From assembly GCA_029876055.1 (NCBI GenBank), contig CM056876.1, positions 2,170,001 through 2,234,000 on the forward strand: a stretch of DNA of 64,000 nt, given 5' to 3'. The notes beneath the pieces are model-generated. The model saw nothing but the letters and a program-made list of their open reading frames with translations, searched no databases and was not told the origin of the DNA. Shown here piece by piece: positions 11,568-23,700 of the stretch. The position numbers and the translations under genes were made by a program. This stretch comes from Madurella fahalii. Its lineage: Eukaryota > Ascomycota > Sordariomycetes > Sordariales. Within the stretch, counting starts at the first letter, position 1. The number at the start of each line of letters is the position of its first letter.

Positions 11568-12129
11568 CTTTCTGCCTAATCTTCATCGACCCCAGAGCAT
11601 TGGTAGGGCAAGAGGGACAAGAAGAGCGAGTACCTGATCGAGCTGTGATCCAGGCGGCCCGGGGGGTGCTGGCGACGAAGAAAAGGAAAAGAAAGGACAG
11701 AAGCTCACAACTGGTCTCTCAGGGGCTAGCATAGTATAAAGTTTCTCGAAAACAATCTTAGCTTGCATTACTACTTATTTAGGTGCATTGCTGTGCCTTT
11801 CCCATATTGACCAGGACACCTTCAGGTAATATCGATGCAGGTGGTGGGTTTCAGGGTGGAAGGGAGGGCTGATGAGGCTGACCTCAAGAGACCAAACGAG
11901 CGCTCTACATATTGTAACCGAAGCAGTGGACCGGCGGCGCAGAACAGCACCTAAATTCAGAAATATCATAGACCGAGAAGAGCCCAATCCGTCCCTGTCC
12001 GGTACTCTTGACCAATTCCGGGATTTAGTAAACCATTGAACCAATCTGTAAACAGGTGCATCTTCCCCTCTCCACAAAGTAAGGCTCAGACTTACTGGTA
12101 CTTCGGGTTGGATTCGGGCCCTACCACTA
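11568..12129. other. Intergenic region upstream of paralogue B and downstream of the deaminase gene
   Basis: Holds the promoter of the paralogue B gene and the 3' region of the deaminase gene. No coding or repeat signal seen. Confidence 0.45.
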
Positions 12130-13362
12130 TCAGAAATCTCCCTCATCACCAACAACAATTCTTACTACCCCATTTGTGTGACCATTTGTGTGACCATTCG
12201 TGTGGCCATTTGTATGGTCGTTTGTGAAGCCGTTTGTCAACCGGTTTGTGAAGCCGTTCGCGTGGCCATTGGTCAATTTTGTCTTAGCCGGGATCGGCAT
12301 TGGATCAGCCATCCGCGAGCGCATGCTGTCAAAAACGGGAGATGGTGTGCGGGACGGCACATGTAGGATTGGGGCACGGAGCGCGGGGGCCGGGGCGTCT
12401 TGCTCAATGCCTTTGAAGTACTACAGCAGAAGGTTAGAGCAAAAAAGCAGTACTATTGGCAACGGTTGTTGCGTACCTTGACTGTCCCAACCTTCAGCCC
12501 AAGTGTCGCATCCTCGTCGCAGACAATTCTCGCACAGGGATGTAGTTGCAATGCTGAGAGAGTCCCCATGTGGCTAACGCCCTTCTCAACACAGTAATGC
12601 AGGGCGAGGGCCTTCTGGGCGCCGAGAACGATGGCTACTACCTCGCGCGCATCCAGGATAGTTCTGACGCCCACGGTCAACCCCTTCTGGGGCACCTTGG
12701 CCGGGTCATCGTCAAAGAAGCGGCTGTTGGCGACGATGGTGTCTGGGGCGAGCGTCACGGGTCGAGTGCGCGAGGCAAGGCTCGAGCCGGGCTCGTTGAA
12801 GGCGATGTGGCCGTCCTGGCCCATGCCGGCGATGAACAAGTCTATGCCGCCGGCGGCTTCGATCTTGGCTTCGTACGCGGCGCACTCGGCATCGAGGTCT
12901 GGAGCGTTTCCGTCTAGGATGTGGGCGTTGCTGGGGTGGATATTGACGTGGGAGAAGAAATGCCTCCACATGTACGAGTGGTAGCTCTCTGGGTGGTCTC
13001 TGGGGAGGCCGACGTACTCGTCCTGCGTCCAAAGAGGTGAGATGGGTGGTCCTCCTGGTGGGAGCTATAGCTCCGCAACTGCTTACCATGTTGAAAGTAA
13101 CGACATTCTCGAACGAGATCTGCCAAAATCACCGTTAGTGGGCATTCATCGGCAAAGTTTGGGCGGCTGTCTCGTATCATACCTCGCCGGCCTTGTATTT
13201 CTCAACGAGGATACGGTAGACGCCGAGTGGAGTGGACCCTGTCGGGAGGCCTAACACGAAGGGCCGTGCCCGGGTCGGGGCAAACTGCCTGATCCGCTGG
13301 ATGATGAGGTTGGCGACATAGGCACTTGCCGCCTCCTTGTTGTCCCTGATTATGAGATACAT
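12130..13362 (-). CDS. dam1: Glucosamine-6-phosphate deaminase/isomerase with TNG-repeat C-terminal tail
   Basis: Four exons (13362-13183, 13119-13087, 13022-12477, 12420-12130) give 349 residues; the second exon is only 33 bp (ISFENVVTFNM). NagB hallmarks are present: PTGSTPLGVYR near the start, the DEYVGL segment after the third splice, GGIDLFIAGMGQDGHIAFNEPG with its catalytic Asp/His/Glu region, and VGVRTIL. The splice at the end of exon 3 restores VGTVKYFKGIE as in bacterial and fungal NagB. It converts glucosamine-6-phosphate to fructose-6-phosphate and ammonia in the cytosol, the last step of GlcNAc use. The tail (last ~95 residues) carries NGHANG/TNGHTNG repeats not needed for the NagB fold. 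It is transcribed divergently from the hexokinase gene; the 1.8-kb spacer probably holds shared control. Confidence 0.95.
12168..12275 (-). repeat. 12-bp minisatellite coding (H/T)TNG-type repeats in the deaminase tail
   Basis: Degenerate 12-bp units (variants of GTGTGACCATTT on the plus strand) encode roughly nine NG-containing tetrapeptides on the minus strand. The units differ by single bases, as expected for slippage followed by drift. Confidence 0.8.
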
Positions 13363-15143
13363 GTCGGGGACGCGGACAGAAGCGAGAAAGAAGGGCTAGG
13401 TGAGAGGCTGTGGCAGACGGCGAGAAAAAAATGGAGCAGAAAACCAGCAGGGAGTACTTCAGAGTGAGCGCAGCGTCGGCAGGCTTTCAAAGTTGATGAT
13501 GATATCTCGGACCCGAAACTTTCAGGGCTGGGAAACCGGTGGAAAAGAAGACGCAAGCAGTGGTTTGGGCTCCAGGAGGCCCGGCTACTATACGGTGGAA
13601 TGCTACAATGAGCCGTGACCATGGGCGGCGTCATTGACGGTCCAGAGCACAAGAGACGGCAATGGCCGGGCTTAGTGGGTCTCGAGAGTCGAGCGACCCG
13701 GAGCCATGTGGTGTTGCAGAGACAGATGAAACGTTCATTGTGTTTGCCAGTTCGCCGTTGCGGGAGCACGTGTTGCGATGGTGATGAGTGATGTAAGGCC
13801 GTTGAGGTCTGGAGGCCGGGTCCAACGGCGGGTCCAATGGCAGGTCCAATGGCACCTCCCAAAGACGCGAATCTGACCTTTGAGGTTGCCCAAGGCACGC
13901 ACAGTGTCTGCTGATTGTGGAGGGCAGGGCGCCGGGGCGGCGATGGTGTGGCCAAGGGCACCTCAGGAACAGTTGGCATCCCCCACGGGCAGCCAACCAC
14001 AAGACCAGGATGAGTTGGGAGGCTTGGGTGTTTGTGTGCTTGGGTGCTTGGCGTGGGTTGAACCACGACGTTGAATCCGCCGCTGTCAGGTAACCATGAG
14101 GCTGATGCGAAAACAGCCTTGTGGAGTGTGTGTGCAGAGCGCAATCCGGGTTCCCTATCCGACCTGGACTGGAAGCAAACGCAGAGGCAAGCAGGGCTCC
14201 TCTCGCCCGCTTCCAAGGTCAAGCTCGTATGGCCCGTGCGCGTCTGGCGACGGGCCCAGTTCTCGCAGGCTGGACAGTATGTACAGTACGTACATTACCG
14301 GTGGGGCTCCCACAGTGCCCACCGATCACTGGAAATCCCGCCTCGATCGACAGGTGCCAGTCCCGTCCTCGCCCCGTCTGGTGAACCAAGGCAACGTTAC
14401 TTTTCCTTCTTGTTCCGGGCGAAAGACGCGGCGGACGACCGACCACACGGACAGGCACACCAACGAAGCCGAGACCCGTCCGATCCCCCAATCCCCAATC
14501 CCCGCCGAGTTAGGCAAGTGGCTCTGCGGTCTTTGTGTCTTTTCTGCCTGCGACGAAGCACCGTCGTGTCGTTACTGTTCTCTGCCTTGTTGCAATCCCC
14601 CCCCCGCGTCGCACAACCCGCACAACCTTCTCCTCGACGCCCTGTTACACGCGCCACTCGGGGATCGTCGTTGCCGCAGCTGCCCCTGGATTCCTGCTGT
14701 TCTGTTTCTCTGCCGCAATATCGGCCGTTTTGTCTCAATCGTTTGCCTGCGTCTAACTGGCTGTCTTTTGCGCAATCGGCTCCCCCCGTTCGCCCCCCCT
14801 CCCCTTTCCCCGGCCACTTCCACGGCGGGCTTTTTCCCTTGTAGCAACCTCTACGGTTCGTGTTATTGTCCCGCACGACTCGCGCAGGTTCACGTACTTC
14901 CCAAGAGCCTGCACCGGCGGGCTTCCGGCAGGTTTCATTTTCCCGTGTCAGCCTTTTTTGGCGGCCCGGTAGTGGTGTGTTTACTTGGCGTATCAACGTA
15001 GTGCTGGAGCCTGCCAACTCCCCATCTGACACCCGAGGCAAAGACCCAGACCGGACGGGGCATGGTAGAGCAGGAATGTGCCTCCCTTCGCAAACGGCCT
15101 TCCCCCTGTTCCGTATGACTTAAAGAACGGGCCTGTCCGCCGT
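13363..15143. other. Bidirectional promoter region between deaminase and GlcNAc-kinase genes
   Basis: No supported exon; open frames here are CT- or Pro-rich by composition. Three matches to the Ndt80-type core CRCAAA (reverse TTTGYG) lie at 14031-14036, 14532-14537 and 14767-14772. About two would be expected by chance in this length, so they are only suggestive. A 12-bp tandem repeat lies at 13818-13853. Confidence 0.45.
13818..13853. repeat. Three tandem copies of a 12-bp unit (RGGTCCAAYGGC)
   Basis: Three adjacent 12-bp units differ at two positions only. It is non-coding and sits in the divergent promoter region. Confidence 0.8.
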
Positions 15144-16987
15144 ATGCTCATCCGCATCTCTGGTGTCATGCGGCCGCTCGTTTCCGCAATGACGTCTCTA
15201 CGGGATGTTCTCATTGCCGCCCTCAAGTCGCTCCTCCGGGGCAAGTCTTTTCTCCAGGCATTGCTAGCATTTTGGTCAACAAGCACGGCCGCCCACGAGC
15301 CCCAAGATGTCGCCCCCAGTAAGGTCACCGCCACTTCTCCGGCCGACTTCCTCGCCGATGCCGAGCGCCTGCTGCTGGCCGATATCAGTGCCGGCCGACT
15401 GAAGGAATTCTCGCGGAAGCTAAAGCGCCAGTTCCGGGACGGTTTGTGGTCGAACCCGGCTTGCATGTTGCCCTCTTACAACTCCCAATTACCCTCCGGT
15501 TATGAACACGGCCAATATCTCGCCCTGGATGTCGGCGGGTCGACGTTACGGGTTGCATTGGTAGACCTGAGGGGACGCGGGGCATCGGGCTGTGTGAGCA
15601 CCATCGTACGCATGGATTCGTTCAAGATCAGCAGCGAAGTCAGGAATCTCAGGGGCACCGATTTCTTTGACTGGATGGCCGAGAGGATACACCGGACCGT
15701 CGCCGGGGACAGCGAGAAGGGCCATAGCCCTGACTACCCGCTCCTCGTCGGCCTGGCCTGGAGTTTCCCCATTGAGTATGCCCCCCCACCCTCTTATGCT
15801 CTCTGCACCTCGTCACACTTCACTAACGACAGCAGGCAAACATCCTCAAAAGGAGGGAAGCTGTGCGGCATGGGCAAGGGGTTCCTCGCAAACGAGGGGC
15901 TCATCGGGGAGGACCTGGGAGAGATTATCAAGCTCGCCTGCTATCGAAAGGGGCTACACGTCGAGCTCTCGGCCATTGTCAACGACTCGAGCGCCACGTT
16001 GCTCTCGGAAGCATACACCAACCCCTCAACGCGGTTCGGCTTGATTCTCGGGACAGGAGTCAACATTGCCGTCCACCTCCCCGTCACGACCATCGACCAG
16101 CCAAAGTACGGCAACCGGCCCAGCAGCTGGCACGAGAAAGCAAGCCACGTCATTGTCAACACGGAGCTCGGCATGTTTGGCAAAGACATCCTCCCGCTGA
16201 CCAAGTGGGACAGGCTGCTCAAAGCGGCCCACCCCCGACCCGACTTTCAGCCTCTGGAGCAGCTCGTCAGCGGGTACTACCTCGGCGAGATCTGCCGTCT
16301 GGCGTTGCTTGACGCGATCGCCACCACCGGCGTCTTTGGCGGGACCGTCCCGCCGTCACTGCAAACACCATACTCGCTCGACACGGAGACTCTATCCCTC
16401 ATAGAAGCGTAAATGCCCCCCAACCACTTTTTTCCCCCTTTTTCCCTCGCCAACCCTCTATTCTCTATAAAACATAAACTAGTTACTAACCCCACCCTCT
16501 CTCGCCCAGCGATCTCTCGCCGACCTTATCCTCGGCGCTCGCCGTCTTCGCGGCCCGCCACCCGTCCCCGGTCCCCGCAACGGTCGAGGACATGTCCTTC
16601 CTCCGCACCCTGGCGTCCCACGTCGCGCGCCGCTCCGCCGCCGTCGTCGCCGCCTCGCTGTTCGCCCTCTGGGAGCTCAAGGCCCAGGCCGAGCACGAGT
16701 TCCTCTGCCGCCTGCCGCACACGTCGCCCTTCGTCCCGGAGACGGAGGCCGAGCTCAGCATCTCCGACGCCAAGACCACCGTCGCCTACAACGGCTCCGT
16801 CATCGAGAACTACCCCGGCTACCGCGGCCATCTGCAGGCGTACATCGACGAGCTGGTCGCGGGGAGTCGTCGTCCGCAAGTGGATGGGCAGGGCGGCGGA
16901 GAAGTGGGAGGGGGGTCCATTGCGCTTGTCGCGGCGAGGGAGAGCTCGTTGCTTGGGGCGGCGGTGGCGCTGGCTTGTTTGGATTGA
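15144..16987 (+). CDS. hxk3: Hexokinase-family GlcNAc kinase
   Basis: Three exons (15144-15775, 15836-16408, 16510-16987) give 560 residues. The first intron is 60 bp and leaves the frame open; removing it restores FPIEQTSSKGGKL. Hexokinase motifs are clear: the phosphate-1 loop LALDVGGSTLRVALVDL, AIVNDSSATLLSEAY with the catalytic-base Asp, phosphate-2 GLILGTGVNIAVHL, and NTELGMFG for sugar contacts. The longer spacing, altered sugar loop and location beside the deaminase and deacetylase genes point to GlcNAc phosphorylation (Hxk3/Nag5 type) rather than glucose. The in-frame ATG at 15144 is the first after an upstream TAG; 15168 is a possible alternative. The N-terminus is hydrophobic and basic, and could associate with membranes. 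Confidence 0.88.
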
Positions 16988-17714
16988 CGAGAGCGGAAGG
17001 GCTAAGCCAGCGGTGAAGGGTGCGACGAATAAAAACCGTCTATGAATTCAGCTAGCATTCTTGAATCGGCGGTGGTTTTATTAGTGCTATGGTGTTTTAA
17101 GTTATTGGGGGGGGGGGGGGGCAAGTAATGAAGTAATGGGGTCGTTGCATAGCGTGCGTAGTGAAGTTAATGGATGGATGATACTCGGCGGCTCTCTTGA
17201 GTGAGTGAAGGAGCAAAAGCACTTGAATTGACCAAGCTGTTACGATTTCGTTCCGATATCAGGTGTACCTCACTACTTGTTCTGATGAGTTGGGTGAACT
17301 TTCTTAGGGGGTATCCATGAGCCAACACACACTACCTACTATCCAAGTTAAGTGACCCTTGTGTACTCTCCCAACTTAAAACTCCCCTTGGATCCAACCC
17401 ACGACCCTCCCAATCCAACAACATATACTTCCAACAAATTTAAACAGACTCAAACCAAGACCAGCTTTGCAACAAAGATACCGACCAATACATTTCCAGT
17501 CCCCAAAACCCCGCCCCGCAGCCCATGCGTCCCAACGCCGGGTAAAAAAATTGGGATATATCGAAGAGTTCCCCCTCCCTCCACCCGCTCGCTCATCTTG
17601 TACAATAATAACAAACAACAACCCAACCCAAACGGTAAGGACGCCCCCATAAAAGCAACAACCACACAAGCACTAACTACCCTCTCCCCGGCCATAATTC
17701 ACAATTCACTTTTT
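16988..17714. other. Convergent intergenic region with a G15 homopolymer
   Basis: Lies between the 3' ends of the kinase and Ndt80-like genes. A run of 15 G occurs at 17107-17121. A long plus-strand open frame starting at 17352 runs antisense through the Ndt80-like gene and was rejected. Confidence 0.5.
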
Positions 17715-17922
17715 TTACTCGGCAGCAAAATACCGCTTCGTCTTGCTCCTCATCTGCTGCGCCTTCACCTCGGGCGGGACAATCGTGTGATGGACAACGT
17801 GCGGGCGGTAGATGGCGTCTACCGGGGGCATCCTGCAAGAATTTGCCGCGTTAATATATACAAACAAACATCATGGTTATCGTTTTTCGTCTTAAAATAT
17901 TATGGGAATATAAAGAGAAGTG

Positions 17923-17953
<31 letters not shown>

Positions 17954-19743
17954 GGAAACGCACCAATCGTCCAAACTAAGCGGGAAATACTCGTACAACA
18001 TGTCGGCGCTCTCCAGCGGACTGGTGAGAAGGGGGTTTTGCGAGGTGGACGATCCTTGGCTCTGGCTCTGGGCCTGCAGTTGTCCGGAGAGGGATGTCGA
18101 GGGTTTGGTGAACTGCGGGCTTTGGGCGCTATCGGCTGAGTTGGAGCGGTTCGGGCTGCGCTCGTCTTCCGAGAGAGAAAGGTTTATGGGGAGGGTTGGA
18201 GGCGCGGCGGTGCGTTTGGGTTTGTTGCTAATGGCAGTTGTGGTGGTAGTAGTAGTAGTAGCAGTAGTGGTGGGGGGTGGCGCGGGAGTAGTAGGTATGT
18301 TTGTGGTGGTGATGGGGTTGATGAATTTATTCCCCGAAATGCTCGGGGTGGACGGGCTTTCTACTGATCCCCAGGAGGGAACCGGCGGTCGGTTTAAGCC
18401 GGGCGAGGAGAGGACGATTTTCTTGTTTGCGTGCTGTTGCTGCGATTGTTGGGAGGGCGTGGAGAAAGGGGTGGACCATTCAGGGGATGATTGCTGAGGC
18501 GAGCCAGGGTTAACATGGAAAGGCGTATGAGCAAGCAGGGAACACATACCTGTACGTTCCCCAGCGAGTGGTACCGCTGGAGGTTCTGCACCAGATCCCC
18601 GCGGTCTTGGTGTTGTTGTTGTTGTTGCTGCTGCTTTGAGCTGCCCGCGCCGGTAGAACTCGAAGATCCCTCGGTCGCCCGCCTCTCCATCACCCTTCGA
18701 TCCGCCGATAGCGGCACGTCCTTGCGGCTGTCGAAATTCCTCGGGCTGCGGCCGCGGACAATGACCGGGCCCGACTGGATCTCGGCAACCTTCATGTGCT
18801 CCCCATTCTTGGTCTTGACCAGTAAGTTGATCTGCACTACGTAATGCTGCTGCAGGCCCTTGCGGCGGCCGTTATTCGCTGTGGCGTGCTTAAACTGCAG
18901 CCTCTTCCACGACACGGGCACCGACACGTGACTGCTGTCCACCTCGTGTCCGCTGCTTAGATCAAGCGGCACAACAGGCGGTGGGCTGGGCATCTTCGGT
19001 TCTTCGGCTCCCAACGCTGCATTACTGCTCTTCCATGGAATCGTGATCATCTCGGTCGCCTTGCCCTCAATGCTCTCGATAGCCGAGATGGACGCCGCCA
19101 ACTCGATGACGGGCGCCTGCCGCCCTTGGTCGTCCACATAATTTGCCACATGGCGGGGCAGCGTGATCTGCCCCGAGATCTGCCACAGGTTCCGGCGGTA
19201 GCACGTCAGCTCGAGCGGGCGGCCCGGATTGCTCTCGGCGCCAAAGACATCTTCGGCCACAAAGAACATGCCGTACAGCTCGCCCGTCATGTTCGGCTCG
19301 ATGAACTGGCCGGCCTCACCGATCAGAGTGGCCTTGCCGGGGATGGGGGGCCCAAAGCCGAGCAGCTTGTTGTCGAGCTCCTGCGGCGACAGTGCATCGC
19401 CGTTGTAAGTCTCGTTGTCGAGGGTGCCGGCGCCGGCGTTCTCAAACGGCCGCGCAGGGTACGAGAAGGGGTCCTCAAAGGTGGTGCTGAAGGCCTCGAA
19501 GTCGTAGGTAGAAGGCGTGAAGGGCAGGCTCGGGAGGCCGTGGACAGGATCGCTGGGGCGAGACGTTAGGCTGAGACATGATTTCGCACTTGTCTCGCTG
19601 ATTGCGGAGTTCACGTACAGGATCGAGTCATCAAACGCCATGTTGGCGTCAAATGCGTCCATGCCCGAGGCGGTCAGCCCCAGGGCATCCGGGCCCGGGG
19701 TGGCGCCGGACGACAGCGCCGGCATGGAATTGAAGGCCGCCAT
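17715..19743 (-). CDS. ron1: Ndt80-like DNA-binding transcription factor, probable regulator of GlcNAc genes
   Basis: Three exons (19743-18550, 18493-17964, 17832-17715) give 613 residues. The last 39-codon exon starts after a TTGCAG acceptor and ends KRYFAAE at a TAA; its splice makes LDDWMPPVDAIYRPHVV. An Ndt80/PhoG-type s-type Ig-fold DNA-binding domain spans about residues 145-335, including ELYGMFFVAEDVF, LTCYRRNLWQISG and the final KVAEIQSGPVIVRGRSPRNF. Flanks are low-complexity: a Gln/His run at about 370 and a Thr8 run. Ndt80 proteins bind CRCAAA-type elements. Its position between the kinase and GH3 genes matches the Trichoderma reesei RON1 regulator of the GlcNAc cluster, so orthology is likely but inferred. 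Intron 2 contains a CT-dinucleotide run (plus strand 17925-17946). Confidence 0.88.
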
Positions 19744-20780
19744 CTCATCGTCGCTCTCGGCGAGCTCCCAGATAGCTCATGAAAACTGCGCGACACAGGA
19801 ATCGGGAATCGGGAATCTGGCGGGTGGCGGCCGTCTCTGTCACGCAGGCCATTTGCGACAAGCTCTAGGTGGGCGGATGGCAATTCCACAAATGGGTTGT
19901 ACGGAACCGGGAGACAAGGTTGAACGAACGGGGGTAGGATGCGGGTGGAGAGATGACACTGCTGGGGATGCTGCGATGCAACTGGTCGCCTCTCAGTGCC
20001 CCGCCGCTTTAAGCCACCTACCTCAACCTCTCAGGTGCCTCCTCGAGCTGGGCCCGGCTCCTCGCGCCAAGGCCCCCCCGGCCATCCATAACGCCTGGCG
20101 AGATCGCCCCTCGATCCGATAAGGCTAAGGCAGGTATCAAGAGCTTTTACCGATAAAGACGTCCCGCACGATCCTGAAGAATCAATGCATTGCGCAGTAG
20201 TTTTTCTCTCTCTTTATTTCTTTCTGTCTTTCTTTCTTTTTTGGGCCTTGTATTGCATCGCTTCAAAATCCTCCATCACCCACGAGGTCGGGCCTCATCC
20301 AGACGCGTTGCAGGTTTATGAGCGCCGTTACCAGATCCCTTGCGGATGTGGCTTGTGGGGGTGAAATAATAAGGCCGAGAAGGCTGCTTAACCGGGGCGT
20401 TGGCCGTTCACGGCGCTATCCACGGGCTTGGCAAGCATCTCTGCGGGGAACCTGGGAACTTTCAAGCAAAGAGCTATGGTCAGTGGTTTGCCAGCGCCAA
20501 GCGCCACAGCAGCCGACACCTCCAGACGGAGTCGATAACACCGGGTTTGGTCGACCGCCACACGGCTGACTGAGGAGGAAATGTCACATGCCATCGATAC
20601 AACCTAGACTCCATCTGTTCAGACAAAACTGAAGCGACATTCGCCGAGACAAATGGTAAATGCCAATCCAAGAGAAACAGGCCAGTTGACCCCTCCATCA
20701 TGCTGGCAGCCCCTGAAGAATAGAAGCAGAGTCCCCTGAATTTAGGTGCGGCTGTTTCACCTTGCCCAAGGCACCAGCAA
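19744..20780. other. Promoter region of the Ndt80-like gene and 3' region of the GH3 gene
   Basis: No supported gene. A pyrimidine tract (CTTT/TTTC-rich) lies at about 20199-20246. Confidence 0.45.
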
Positions 20781-23700
20781 CTAGGCGATATCCTGCCACT
20801 GCCAAACCGGTCAGTATCCCTCTCAATCAACAATCGACTAAAGCCGTACTTACATTATCTGGCGAGTTCGTAAACTCCTCAAAAACCTGCAGCACCTCAA
20901 ATCCCATAGCAGCCAATGGCTCGTGCGCCTCATCTTGCACCCAGCTCAAAACGCTCCTGAGCGACTTGTGCGCCTTATTCTGCCTCAGTCCCATGAGCGC
21001 TAGGCCCTGCAGCACCAGATTCACCTGCGGCGTTGACGGAGGTACAATCGGTGCGATGATGCCCCCGACCAACTCGTGTTGGGCCCCAGATGCGGCCTGC
21101 AACGGCGGTATAAAATTCGCCAGCGGACTCCCAGGACTGCAGATAACCACCGTCCCCAGGAGGCTCTCAAGCGCATTCTTCGCCCGCACCACGCCACAAG
21201 TCTTGGTCTCTTGTAGGGCGAACCGATACAGCTCTAGCACCTCGGGATTAGCATGCGCCGCGACATGGCTGAGCACGCTCTCGGCGTTGTCCAAGCCGTG
21301 GATGAGGTCAAAGCTGATGCTGGCTCGCTGGATGCTCTGAAGCAGACCCTCGGGGGCGCTCCAGCTTCCGAGGGCTCCAATTGTCATGTTTGTCAGGCGC
21401 TTCGGGAACTGTAGGTCCCAGCCGCTGTTGGCGAACCACTGCTTGAGACCGGCGTTGTCGTCGACGGGGATGCCAAGGAAGACGCCCGGGAAGGACATGC
21501 CCAGTTGCATCTTCTTGATGCCGCGTTTCTGGGTCAATCCTCGAAGGGCTCTACGCTGCAGAGATCTCCCTATCGCTACGTTGCGCTTTGCCGGGTCTAC
21601 AAAGAGAGCCCCGATGATGCCCGTGCCTTGGACGTAGTAGGTCGCGCAGAATCCGTATAGAGCCTGAGTACTGCTGTTGCGCACCACAAAATGGGCTTCC
21701 TCGATGTTGGGATTGAAGAGTTCGAATGCGTGCGGGCTGGTCGTCTGTAGGAACTGGTGGGCCGGAGCGCTCGCTCTAGCGAGGGCCTGCAGGAGATCGT
21801 CGAGCCCTTTGGCATCTCGATCACGGCTGTACGCTTCGACAAGCCAGTGCTGTCTGGACTTGAGCACCTTCCTGCTCTTTCTCAACGTGCCGGGCAATGT
21901 CCCGTGTGGTTTGACTTTGCCCGACAGTACCCGCACGAGGGATGCCATGGCGATCTCGGTGAAGTCAAACGTGCAAATGTAGGTCCCGATCGACTTGTCC
22001 ATGGCGAAGTCGTAAGGGGAACTGACAGCGACCACTACCAGAGACTTCTTCTGGCCGCTCGCTTTCAGCATTGAACACATCATCGAGACGTGCTTGGTGA
22101 AGCCGGCTTGGTATAAGTTCCGGTTGGCATCGGCCGTCACGATGATGATACATGATGCCCGGTTGATAAGATGCTCGTGTACTGCCTAGATGTTAGCAGA
22201 GGGCATGTCTAGGGGTCGTAATCAAGACTGACCTGGCCGGACACCGTTCGCCGTATACGAAGTATGTAGCAGTTTACCGTGCCGGGCACGAGCGAGAGAC
22301 CTCCCGAGCTCTCTAAAGACACCTTCGCCACTCATTATAGCCCCTCGGTCGCGATGCACCCACTTCTCATGCATTGAGGGTGCGGCATCAGATTTCGTTT
22401 TCGACTCGAGAAGTGTCTTAGTCATTGAAGAAGCCGGAAGCGGCTTTACTAGGGGCGTTAGTAGAAGCAGTTCTTCCTCCTGGTGCATCCATTCCGTCAG
22501 TGGAAGCAGCTTCTCGTTGTCTCTTATGACGGCGATGGAATCATCGTAGGCCTTCAGCGAGAGGGCACGGTGGCTGGGGTGAATCTTGGACAATAGAGAG
22601 ATGCCTGGCGGGTTTAGTGCCTTGGCCCAGGAGGTGCACGAGTTCTTCATACGAAGCACGCGCCTGAGGGATGTGTAGATGCGTTCCTTGGTTATCAGCT
22701 CATTCTCCACTCCTAGCTTCAGGCCCGAGATGGCCTCGAGCTGCACGTCGTAGGCGCGGCAGAGCAGCACCAGGTCGCAGCCGGCTTCCACAGCCATGAC
22801 AGTGCCGGTTTTGACACCAATCTCGTTTCTAAGAACCTCCATCTCGAGGCACTCGGATATGGCAACACCCTGGAAGCCGAGCTCATTTCGGAGCAAGTCA
22901 TCAACAACCTGGTCGGACAGACAGGCGTGGTTGACGTTCATGGACGGGTTGGTGATGCCGCAGCCACCGACAAACATAGCATCCAGCTTCCCCGTGGAGA
23001 CGGCATTGCGGAACGGGACCAGGGAGCTCAGCGAGAGCTCTTCCAGCGTCTGGGTGATGATCGGGATGTCCAGGCTGGAGCCGCGGAAGTCGAGGTTCCC
23101 GTACGAAGGGAAGTGTTTCCCGCAGGTTGCGACTCCGGCATCCTTATACCCGTTCATGGCGGCGATGCTGTACTGCGACACCTCCTGGGGGTCATCGCCG
23201 GTGGCCCGGACACCAAGCGGCTGATAGCGTGCGTTCGTCAGCACGTCCAGGACCGGCCCCAAGATCAAGTTGACGCCGACGGCCGAGACCTCGGTTGCCG
23301 TGGCCTTGGCGATCTGGTAAGCAAGCTCCGGACTGCCGGCGGCAGCCTGGCCCATGGCGCTGGGGAACTGGCAGATGTAGTCCTCGTCATAGAGACTATT
23401 GACACCGCCATTTTCCTGGTCTAGAGCGATCAGGAGGGGTTGAGGATGGCCAGCCTGGTGGGCAATCGTCTGCAGCTCCTGGACAAGCTTTGCCGTCTGA
23501 TGGGCAGCTGCACAGGGCGGTTAGCAGGCGTTGTGCACGTACACAGCCAAAGGCACAGAGAGGGCAACATTTGAGGTTCTTTGCCGTCAAGAGGATGGAT
23601 CCAAGATGATGGTCCTCGATAAGATGGCGGATCTGGGGGGTGACCTCGGTGCCATCCCATCCCATAATCAGCATCTGCCCAATGGCCCTGAGCGGCGAAG

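Noticed and set aside
13350..14222. 290-codon minus-strand frame upstream of the deaminase gene
   Set aside because: It overlaps the deaminase start region, lacks splice signals and has no recognisable domain; more likely promoter sequence.
14096..15001. 301-codon plus-strand frame upstream of the hexokinase gene
   Set aside because: Pro/Arg/Ser-rich by composition, overlaps a second long frame in another phase, and lies in the divergent promoter.
15078..15143. Upstream extension of the hexokinase frame
   Set aside because: It begins at a GTG just after an in-frame TAG; no ATG occurs before 15144.
17352..18497. 381-codon plus-strand open frame
   Set aside because: It runs antisense through the second and third exons and introns of the Ndt80-like gene, has low-complexity composition (Glu/Arg run from a GA repeat, Val runs) and no family resemblance.
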